In this document: positions 6,119 through 11,676 of the stretch, one piece after another | How positions within the stretch are numbered: position 1 is the first letter of the stretch | Layout of the letters: the number at the start of each line of letters is the position of its first letter | Assembly (NCBI GenBank): GCA_045658305.1 | Contig: JAZOUT010000099.1 | Span: 1 to 11,676, forward strand | Origin: Aphodosoma sp045658305 | Lineage (GTDB): Bacteria > Bacteroidota > Bacteroidia > Bacteroidales > Paludibacteraceae | Direction: 5' to 3' | Length of the DNA: 11,676 bases | Translations under genes and position numbers: made by a program | The notes under the pieces: generated by a model | The model's input: the letters and a program-made list of their open reading frames with translations, nothing else | What the model was told of the DNA's origin: nothing | The model's database searches: none

Positions 6119-7729
6119 TTAAAATGGGGCATCATCAAAACTATGCTTTGCGGGTGCTGGCGACTGGATATCAAACTCGCCACCTCCCGACATCATACCA
6201 CCAGAGAAGCCTCCTCCTAAACCAGCAGGGGCAATACCCATCGCAGTGCTTGCCGAAGAGTTATAGTCGTCATACTCCTCCTTTTGGTTATAACCATCAC
6301 GACCGCTCATCACAGAGGCTGTAACCGACGAGTCGGCATCCGCAAACTTAGCCTGATCCTTGATAAAGCGCAATGGCACATCCGTAACCTCACCATTACG
6401 GTGCTTAGCAATGATAATCTCTGCTATACCCGCTGTTGGAAGACCACTCTCCGTAGTTGTAAGACCGTAATACTCAGGACGGTGGATAAATGCTACTACG
6501 TCAGCATCCTGCTCGATAGCACCCGACTCACGAAGGTCGGAAAGCTGTGGTCGCTTCGAACCACCACGGTTCTCGACGTTACGACTCAACTGCGACAGAG
6601 CGATGATAGGAACATTCAACTCCTTGGCAATAGCCTTCAGCGTACGCGAGATGAGCGACACCTCCTGCTCACGATTACCGCGTGTTTCAGGAGTTGCAGC
6701 TGTCATAAGCTGCAAGTAGTCTATAATAATAAGCTTTATATCGTGCTGAGTCTTTAGTCGACGCGCCTTAGATCGGAACTCATACACCGAGAGGGCTGGG
6801 GTGTCATCCACAAAGAGTGGCGCACGACCAAGGTCTACGGTGTTAGCCTCAAGGTGCTTCCACTGCTCGGCAGAGAGGTTACCCGTACGCAAATCCTTAG
6901 AGTTAAGTTGCGTCTCGGCAACAATAAGACGGTTCATAAGCTGCACCGACGACATCTCCAACGAGAAGAAGGCTACAGGTGTCTTAAACTCCACCGCCAT
7001 ATTTCGCGCCATAGTAAGCACGAAGGCAGTCTTACCCATAGATGGTCGCGCCGCGATGATGATAAGGTCCGATGGCTGCCAACCGAGGGTCACACTATCG
7101 ATATCAGTGAAGCCAGAGCGCACACCGTTGTACTCACCCGCCGTCTTTGCCGCCTCCTCAATCTGCAACAACGCCTTGCGCAAGATGTCAGATGCCGACT
7201 GCACCGAACGCTTCACATTACCCTCCGATACACGGAATATCTCGCGCTCGGCAAAGCCTATGAGTTCGTTAACATCAATCTCCTCGTCGTAAGAGCGACG
7301 CTGTATCTCTGTTGCGGAGCGTATCAACTCGCGCTGAACATACTTCTGCGCAATAATCTTGGCGTGGAAGTCGATATGTGCTGCAGAGGCCACCTTCTGT
7401 GTCAGCTCCGCCATATATGGCGCACCTCCAACCTTCTGCAATAGCTTCTGCGCCTTAAGACGCTCAGTCACGGTGAAGAGGTCGATAGCCTTCATCTCTA
7501 TCGATAACTCCTGAATAGCCTTAAAGATTATGCGATGCTCCTCAAGGTAGAAGGACTCCGTTTTGAGGTACTCCTGCACATCGATGATAGCATCCTTTTC
7601 GAGCATCAATGCACCCAGTACTGCCTGCTCAAGCTCTACCGCCTGTGGTGGCACAGTAGCATCCAAGCCTGTCAAATCGGCAAATGCCTCGCTATTATTC
7701 TCCGAAGATTTTTTATATTGTTTCGCCAT
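6119..7729 (-). CDS. dnaB: Replicative DNA helicase DnaB
   Basis: A 536-residue protein. Residues 25-130 are the DnaB N-terminal domain (PQAVELEQAVLGALMLE), which contacts primase; the linker follows. The RecA-like motor has Walker A ARPSMGKT at 227-234, the S-L-E-M motif at 256-259, Walker B LIIIDYLQLM at 333-342, the ALSQLSRNVE segment at 377-386 and DLRESGAIEQDAD at 398-410. It unwinds DNA at the fork as a hexamer in the cytoplasm. After about residue 465 comes a poorly conserved tail with a Gly/Met-rich stretch (497-517) ending in FDDAPF, which resembles the SSB C-terminal tip. No intein is present. The start is an ATG at 7729 with a -7 box 30 bp upstream. It heads the dnaB-yifB operon. 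Confidence 0.97.
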   Translation of the reverse strand: MAKQYKKSSENNSEAFADLTGLDATVPPQAVELEQAVLGALMLEKDAIIDVQEYLKTESFYLEEHRIIFKAIQELSIEMKAIDLFTVTERLKAQKLLQKVGGAPYMAELTQKVASAAHIDFHAKIIAQKYVQRELIRSATEIQRRSYDEEIDVNELIGFAEREIFRVSEGNVKRSVQSASDILRKALLQIEEAAKTAGEYNGVRSGFTDIDSVTLGWQPSDLIIIAARPSMGKTAFVLTMARNMAVEFKTPVAFFSLEMSSVQLMNRLIVAETQLNSKDLRTGNLSAEQWKHLEANTVDLGRAPLFVDDTPALSVYEFRSKARRLKTQHDIKLIIIDYLQLMTAATPETRGNREQEVSLISRTLKAIAKELNVPIIALSQLSRNVENRGGSKRPQLSDLRESGAIEQDADVVAFIHRPEYYGLTTTESGLPTAGIAEIIIAKHRNGEVTDVPLRFIKDQAKFADADSSVTASVMSGRDGYNQKEEYDDYNSSASTAMGIAPAGLGGGFSGGMMSGGGEFDIQSPAPAKHSFDDAPF

Positions 7730-7759
7730 AGTCAGTCACACAAATTATGAAAACATCCA

Positions 7760-7767
7760 CAAAATTA
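7760..7767 (-). promoter_or_regulatory. -7 box of dnaB-yifB
   Basis: Minus strand TAATTTTG fits TAnnTTTG, 30 bp upstream of the dnaB ATG. A GGTTG lies 16 bases upstream of the box, closer than the usual -33 spacing, so the upstream half is unproved. Confidence 0.5.
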
Positions 7768-7977
7768 ACTATTTTTTGGAGAACAACCCATATTTTACAC
7801 CTACAATTTATTATTAGTTGTTACGAGTTATAAACATTGGAGTGTTGATAAAATAGAGAATAACTGTTAATGTTACATATAGTTTCCAAACTATTAGACA
7901 TCTCGCAACACTAGTGTCTCGTTAATTTTCTTGTGCATCCTTTGAAATACTTGAAACACAGCAAGTTGTATCGATAT

Positions 7978-8009
7978 TTTGATTCTGTCGATTTGAAATT
8001 TTATCTTTG
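7978..8009 (+). promoter_or_regulatory. Promoter of the relic transposase
   Basis: TTTG at 7978-7981 and TATCTTTG at 8002-8009 are 20 bases apart, 20 bp before the relic ATG at 8030. The same arrangement occurs before the transposase gene at 11487. Confidence 0.6.
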
Positions 8010-8029
8010 GTGAAATTTTATAAATCGCT

Positions 8030-8373
8030 ATGAATCAAGGAAAATACGTTTTTGCTCAATTAGCAGAGTTTTTACCAAAGGCGATGGGCAATAGAGTTGT
8101 TTTTCAAATAGATAAAGCAACATCTATAGGTTAAATCATTTTGGGGAACAACCGAAAATGCTGTTAAGATTCAGATCTACGCAGCAATCATAGCCTATTG
8201 TTTGGTAGCCATCGTTGTCCACGAACTCAAGAGCGAGAAAAGTATCTACACAATTCTACAGATACTAAGCATTTCCCTACTGAATAAAACACCTGTAAAT
8301 CAACTACTTACAAATCGCAATTACAGATACAACGAAGAGTCTGATTGTAACTTGTTGTTATTCAGCCAGTTTA
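8030..8373 (+). pseudogene. Internally deleted DUF4372/IS4 transposase
   Basis: Codons 1-17 from the ATG at 8030 read MNQGKYVFAQLAEFLPK, the usual start of DUF4372 transposases. From 8082, in a different frame, the sequence reads RWAIELFFK, stop, IKQHL, stop, VKSFWGTTENAVKIQIYAA and on through IIAYCLVAIV, the conserved C-terminal segment that holds the catalytic glutamate of the DDE fold. The stops are TAG at 8109-8111 (where TGG for W is expected) and TAG at 8127-8129. The junction is thus at about 8081, with around 300 residues lost. The frame runs open through the right inverted repeat. Continuing the native first frame gives only 34 residues. Confidence 0.85.
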
Positions 8374-8414
8374 AACGAGACACTAGTGATCTTTGCACAA
8401 TAATCATCAATACT

Positions 8415-8852
8415 ATGAAACTATTTTTTATTACTTTTATCACAGCATTAACACTCATATCTTGCGAAGGTTTACTGGAAGAGCCTATTACTCAGCAAGA
8501 TATAGTTGGTACTTGGAATTTTTATACTTTAGAAGGAAATAGGTATGGAAAGATAACAATCGACCAATATGGTAATTGTAGCCTTACCTACCATGGATTT
8601 GGCCAATATAAATATGAAGAGAATGAATATGAATACGTGAGTGGAACATTTAATGTATCGGGCAATAGGGTTATTATTGATATTCCATCGTGGAAGTCTG
8701 GTACGTTTAAGATAATTACGTCGCGTAAACAAAGTAACAGATTTCTTATAAACCTAGATATAAAGGGCAATACAATATATATGGCGGATACGCTTATTCA
8801 AAAGGATGAAGTAAATGCAACGTTATTTATGATTGGTTCTGCAAACTGGTAG
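8415..8852 (+). CDS. Small lipocalin-like lipoprotein
   Basis: A 145-residue protein. Residues 1-17 are a lipoprotein signal with lipobox LISC (Cys17). The mature part starts with EGLLEEPITQQDIVGTWNFY, where VGTW is the opening strand typical of calycin/lipocalin-like beta-barrels, and then has alternating beta strands (KITIDQYGNCSLTYHG; SGTFNVSGNRVIIDIPSW). The open frame extends 71 codons upstream, but that part encodes the tail of the IS relic; the ATG at 8415 is chosen because the signal peptide begins there. It lies 27 bp after the IS end, so its promoter is either displaced or supplied by the element: GATCTTTG (8388-8395) is one base off a -7 box. Ligand unknown; probably outer-membrane anchored. 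Confidence 0.75.
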   Translation: MKLFFITFITALTLISCEGLLEEPITQQDIVGTWNFYTLEGNRYGKITIDQYGNCSLTYHGFGQYKYEENEYEYVSGTFNVSGNRVIIDIPSWKSGTFKIITSRKQSNRFLINLDIKGNTIYMADTLIQKDEVNATLFMIGSANW

Positions 8853-9119
8853 TATTTTTTCTTAATTATGTTCTAACCTTTAAACATTTATATTCAAAAA
8901 AAGCACTATCTTGGCTTGCGATCATCAATTAATTTGTATCTGATCGATACCCAAATAGCGAATACTATAATAGAAAGTTATAGGAAACGATTGGGCCACT
9001 TTGTAATTGTACCAATCTTATGCTTTATGCTTTGTCAAACAACTCTTATACAAAAAGTAGCCAAATTCCTTGATTAAACAAAAAGTCTGGCTACTTTTTT
9101 AGTTAATCATTACATATTT
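8853..9119. other. Intergenic region between convergent genes
   Basis: About 270 bp of AT-rich DNA separates the lipoprotein stop from the convergent nuclease stop. Apart from the hairpin terminator at 9052-9099, nothing was recognised. No terminator hairpin is visible immediately after the lipoprotein gene, only a T run at 8856-8861. Confidence 0.5.
9052..9099 (-). terminator. Terminator of the restriction-modification operon
   Basis: AAAAAGTAGCCA (9052-9063) and TGGCTACTTTTT (9088-9099) form a perfect 12-bp stem with a 24-base loop. Read on the minus strand it ends in a T run, 21 bp past the nuclease stop. T runs on both strands allow it to work in both directions and so also stop plus-strand transcripts from the lipoprotein gene. 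Confidence 0.75.
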
Positions 9120-10205
9120 CTACTTTACCACAAATATCACATCTGCTAAACTTTTGTAATGATTACCTTTAAACTTGAAATTAATTTCTTTCAAAGAATA
9201 TTCATTAAAATTATCAAGATAATCTTTTATTTTAGGTTCTAACAATGCAAATGCTCTTTTCATTTTCCAAGACTCATTCATATCTGTAGAATCAACCAAA
9301 ATTACAAACAATCTATTCTCAGCTCCAAATCGCATTTCCCCTTGATTAGTATACAACCAAGTAATTAGTTCTAACTCATTGGATTGTGCTTCAGCAATAA
9401 CCTCTTTTCTTTTGCTTTTTAATTCATCAAGAATATCATTCTTACCTATTTCTGCCAGCTTTTCAGACAATGTATAAAGTTGTTGAGAATATGATTGGGT
9501 GCTGTCCACTGTAATCCCAACTTCTTTTGCTTTCTGTTTCAACCATGTAAGTTCTCTTTTTCCTAACTTAGTTTTCAGTTTTTCATTCAAGTATTTATTT
9601 GGAAAAAATGTAACTTTCAAATCTATTGGATTATTATTCAAAAAGAAATCAACACTTTTTATTTCACCCACAGCTGAAATAACTTTTTTATGTCGTTTGA
9701 AAAGTGATTCTATTAGATAAGATGTCCAATTATTATACCAGCTTGTTTGAACATAATTCCAAGTATTTTCAGCTATTTCATTTTGTTTACTTAGTAACTC
9801 ATCGTATTTGCTAATAACCTTAACATATCTACTTACAAGATGTTTGTCCAAAGAATTATTCCGATCTCCTCCCCAAACATAATGGCGAACTTTATATAAA
9901 TCGTTCTTTAGATTTTGCTCATCTACGCCCATCGTGTCATACCATTCATGATTCCTTTCATTCAAGAATGTATCAAGCAATTGCATAGCGTTAGGCATTG
10001 TTTCAAGCTTTGTAAATAATTCTATATTTTGCTCTGCTATTTTTGATGAAGTCAAAGTAATTCCACTTTTTTCAAGGAATTGTTGAATTTGTTTTCCTCT
10101 ACAAACAGATCTCACTTTTAACCACATCAATGCATTATCATTAGAGTTGAATGCAAAAAGATTTTGATTTCTAAACTCTTTATCCCATTTCTCAAAATTT
10201 GTCAT
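9120..10205 (-). CDS. Type II restriction endonuclease, PD-(D/E)XK type
   Basis: A 361-residue protein with no signal peptide. The centre holds a PD-(D/E)XK-like site: Glu166 in the helix YNNWTSYLIESLF, Asp186 in SVDFFLNNNP, and Asp195-Leu-Lys197 in PIDLKVTFFP. Flanks are helical (55-110; 205-275), and a beta-rich end (297-360) follows. Identity as the nuclease rests on this motif and on the gene starting 9 bp after the methyltransferase stop. It would cut DNA at the site the partner methylates; the recognition sequence cannot be read from the protein. Base composition is markedly AT-rich next to dnaB-yifB, as expected of a transferred defence cassette. It could also be a PD-(D/E)XK family member of another cutting mode; the residue assignment is by eye. 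Confidence 0.8.
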   Translation of the reverse strand: MTNFEKWDKEFRNQNLFAFNSNDNALMWLKVRSVCRGKQIQQFLEKSGITLTSSKIAEQNIELFTKLETMPNAMQLLDTFLNERNHEWYDTMGVDEQNLKNDLYKVRHYVWGGDRNNSLDKHLVSRYVKVISKYDELLSKQNEIAENTWNYVQTSWYNNWTSYLIESLFKRHKKVISAVGEIKSVDFFLNNNPIDLKVTFFPNKYLNEKLKTKLGKRELTWLKQKAKEVGITVDSTQSYSQQLYTLSEKLAEIGKNDILDELKSKRKEVIAEAQSNELELITWLYTNQGEMRFGAENRLFVILVDSTDMNESWKMKRAFALLEPKIKDYLDNFNEYSLKEINFKFKGNHYKSLADVIFVVK

Positions 10206-10214
10206 AACATCAAA

Positions 10215-11270
10215 CTACTTCATTGTACACACTAAAAGAATCTCGCTGCTACCTGCAACACTACCCTTTCCTCCTCTTCCTGAACTATATGTTTTTCTTT
10301 CAACTTTGACATTGCGATATGGCCTTATTAGATTAACCATAGTTTCTATATCAGGATAACTTCGGTCATTATAACTTACTAACCAAGTAGGTATATGAGT
10401 AGCTCGCTCAAACATCAATTGTAGGTTTGATATAGCTTCGCTATTTTTATCAAAACCACTATATCTTTTAGGTTCATACCGTTTCGTCCCATTTACAAAT
10501 TTTTTGTCTTTCCAATATTCCACGTATGTTTCTAATAAATGATAAAATGACTGATAATCAGCATGACTATTACAATATGGAGGATCGAAGTATACCAAAT
10601 CAACATCTTTTAACGTTGGCAATAAATCAAGAATATTCTCATTGTAGCTAACATTATCTTTGGAATTATCAAAAACAGCAGCATTGTATTCTGGCAACAA
10701 ATCTAAAAATATATCCTTTAATGGTCGTATCAAACTGCGATTACGCTTTATACGCATTGGATCAGAAGCATAAGCCATGGCCTGAGTATGAGCAAAATGT
10801 CCCATCGTCACTTTTCGAGTCATACTTCGACACATTATAGATAGAGCCAATGCTTGTTTATATTGATTACTTAGTTTATGTACATTACTACGGAAACTAT
10901 CAGCAAAAGCTGCGTCTTCAGCTAAAAAGAATAAATCTGAATACAATTCTTCTATTAAATTAAAATTTAAAGGATTATTATTACTTGAGAACAAAATTTC
11001 TATATCCGTTGAATCAAGTTTATTATCAGAATTCTCAATGAGGGCCTTTCCTATTGAATTGTTAAAACTAAGAAAGTCGTTTGTTATAACCTTCTTTCCA
11101 AATTGCTTAAACATATAGGCAATAGACTGAGAACCAGAGAATGCATCTAAAACAGTATTGACATTCTCAGGTATAAATTGTGCAATCCAACCTCTATGAA
11201 TATGCTTTGCTCCCAAATATTGAGGTTCTGGGAATCTGTAATCTAAATATTTTGTGTCTTCAAATAGCAT
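10215..11270 (-). CDS. Type II DNA adenine methyltransferase, D12 class
   Basis: A 351-residue protein. The N-terminal PQYLGAKHIHRGWI (16-29) fits the D12-class opening segment, DAFSGSQSIAYMF (42-54) is SAM-binding motif I, and DPPYCNSH (229-236) is catalytic motif IV. Motif I before DPPY with the target-recognition region between them (about 70-215) is the alpha order of Dam-like N6-adenine methylases. LVSYNDRSYP (297-306) follows. It is the first gene of the operon, so host DNA is protected before the nuclease is made. Start ATG 11268-11270, with TATTTTTG 17 bp upstream. AT-rich codon use like the nuclease. Confidence 0.92.
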   Translation of the reverse strand: MLFEDTKYLDYRFPEPQYLGAKHIHRGWIAQFIPENVNTVLDAFSGSQSIAYMFKQFGKKVITNDFLSFNNSIGKALIENSDNKLDSTDIEILFSSNNNPLNFNLIEELYSDLFFLAEDAAFADSFRSNVHKLSNQYKQALALSIMCRSMTRKVTMGHFAHTQAMAYASDPMRIKRNRSLIRPLKDIFLDLLPEYNAAVFDNSKDNVSYNENILDLLPTLKDVDLVYFDPPYCNSHADYQSFYHLLETYVEYWKDKKFVNGTKRYEPKRYSGFDKNSEAISNLQLMFERATHIPTWLVSYNDRSYPDIETMVNLIRPYRNVKVERKTYSSGRGGKGSVAGSSEILLVCTMK

Positions 11271-11287
11271 AACCTATTATTTTATTG

Positions 11288-11295
11288 CAAAAATA
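11288..11295 (-). promoter_or_regulatory. -7 box of the restriction-modification operon
   Basis: Minus strand TATTTTTG fits TAnnTTTG, 17 bp before the methyltransferase ATG. No TTTG lies at the expected distance; a TTGAC is 10 bases upstream. Weak but well placed. Confidence 0.4.
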
Positions 11296-11437
11296 CTTGT
11301 TTTTTGTCAATTTAAGATTACTCTTTCTCTATTATTTTATTTTTATTCATATTCTACCATTACTACTGATGCAATAAATTTTGCACAGTAGTGGTTAATA
11401 TGTTAAACATAAGCAAGTTACAAGCGTTCTTTGATTT

Positions 11438-11467
11438 TTTGATTTGAATTTGTTGATTGTATTTTTG
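11438..11467 (+). promoter_or_regulatory. Promoter of the second transposase
   Basis: TTTG at 11438-11441 and TATTTTTG at 11460-11467 are 18 bases apart, ending 19 bp before the ATG at 11487. Confidence 0.55.
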
Positions 11468-11486
11468 TGGGTAAAACCCTAAAAGT

Positions 11487-11676
11487 ATGCATTTCGGCAA
11501 GTTTGTGTTTGCTCAAATAGTGGAGTTTATCCCTAAATATGAGTTTGAAAAGTGTGTTAAACGCTACAACGGAGATTATCACGCACGAAGTTTGAATTCC
11601 TACAACCATCTTCTTCAACTTATATTCGGACAGATAACAGCGTGCACTTCTCTTCGTGATATATGTTTGTGTCTAA
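11487..11676 (+). CDS. IS4-family transposase, DUF4372 N-terminus (3' truncated by window)
   Basis: The first 63 codons are open to the window end. They start MHFGKFVFAQIVEFIPKYEF and continue to SYNHLLQLIFGQITACTSLR, which are the marks of the DUF4372 domain at the N-terminus of Bacteroidota IS4-type transposases: (F/Y)VF.Q...F.PK followed by a W/Y-NH-L-.-.-.-FGQ motif. The DDE catalytic domain would follow outside. The start is set by this motif and by the promoter 19 bp upstream. Differences from the relic N-terminus (MNQGKYVFAQLAEFLPK) show a related but distinct element. No damage is visible in the part seen. Confidence 0.85.
   Translation, partial: MHFGKFVFAQIVEFIPKYEFEKCVKRYNGDYHARSLNSYNHLLQLIFGQITACTSLRDICLCL

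Larger units (their letters stand above)
7909..8388 (+). mobile_element. Relic of an IS4-family (DUF4372) insertion sequence
   Basis: Ends are a perfect 15-bp inverted repeat, CACTAGTGTCTCGTT at 7909-7923 and its complement at 8374-8388. Inside are a transposase promoter (7978-8009), the transposase start, and its C-terminal end, with the middle missing. A complete element of this class is usually about 1.4 kb, so roughly 0.9 kb is deleted. Flanking bases (ATCTCGCAA left, ATCTTTGCA right) are only partly alike, so any target duplication has decayed or was never there. With both ends kept, it could still be moved by a related transposase. Confidence 0.85.
11385..11676 (+). mobile_element. 5' end of a second IS4-family (DUF4372) element, cut by window edge
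   Basis: The transposase gene at 11487 and its upstream promoter are laid out as in the relic at 7909. A likely left end is CAGTAGTGGTTAAT near 11387-11400, resembling the relic end CACTAGTGTCTCGTTAAT with a 4-base gap; the exact boundary is uncertain. Both elements share AGCAAGTT about 20-30 bp inside. The right end lies outside the window. Confidence 0.6.

Noticed and set aside
6284..7444. Plus-strand open frames of up to 196 codons opposite dnaB
   Set aside because: Antisense shadows of a fully conserved helicase in GC-richer DNA with few stops.
8202..8414. 71-codon N-terminal extension of the small lipoprotein
   Set aside because: This part is the IS4 transposase C-terminus running through the right inverted repeat; the lipoprotein signal starts at 8415.
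11418..11618. 66-codon minus-strand frame near the right edge
   Set aside because: Antisense to the clear DUF4372 transposase start and its promoter.
7909..11676. Composite transposon formed by the two IS4-type loci around the restriction-modification genes
   Set aside because: The two elements differ in sequence, the first is a deleted relic, and the far end of the second is outside the window; no shared target duplication can be shown.

Overview
The window looks like a chromosomal segment from a gut-type Bacteroidales bacterium (phylum Bacteroidota). Supporting signs are promoter boxes of the TTTG-N18-22-TAnnTTTG kind, genes without Shine-Dalgarno sites, a lipoprotein-rich gene set, a DUF3244-like secreted protein, a lipid-anchored TPR/transmembrane/HTH regulator, and two IS4-type transposase loci of the DUF4372 class found in this phylum. 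Genus cannot be fixed from the sequence alone.

Layout. Positions 1-575 hold no convincing gene. They contain an 18-bp hairpin (70-116), a GC-richer stretch that resembles integrative-element backbone, and a well-formed plus-strand promoter (408-438) with no full gene behind it. Positions 576-4183 form a minus-strand locus that reads TPR/HTH membrane regulator, then DUF3244-like secreted protein, then a 439-residue lipoprotein whose signal peptide is split by a one-base frameshift. Positions 4184-4576 are intergenic and carry a palindrome next to a -7 box and a 127-bp MITE-like inverted-repeat element. Positions 4577-7729 are the housekeeping pair dnaB-yifB (replicative helicase, then a ComM-like AAA+ protein), tightly spaced and clearly richer in GC than the rest.

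Positions 7909-8388 are a 480-bp IS relic: 15-bp terminal inverted repeats, an intact transposase promoter, the first 17 transposase codons joined to the last ~100, and two amber codons. A small calycin-like lipoprotein gene (8415-8852) starts 27 bp after it. Positions 9120-11270 are a minus-strand, AT-rich Type II restriction-modification operon: a D12-class adenine methyltransferase followed by a PD-(D/E)XK nuclease, ending in a strong hairpin terminator. From about 11385 to the window end is the start of a second DUF4372 transposase gene, cut by the window edge.

Functionally, a core replication operon sits beside accessory modules. The 576-4183 block is probably an envelope sensing and secretion locus: the regulator has a lipobox, periplasmic TPRs, one membrane span and a cytoplasmic HTH, and the next two genes encode exported products. 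The restriction-modification pair is a defence module lying between two IS loci of the same family and orientation. The least described parts are the sensor/DUF3244/lipoprotein block with its signal-peptide frameshift, and the MITE-like element. No CRISPR array, tRNA or rRNA was seen.
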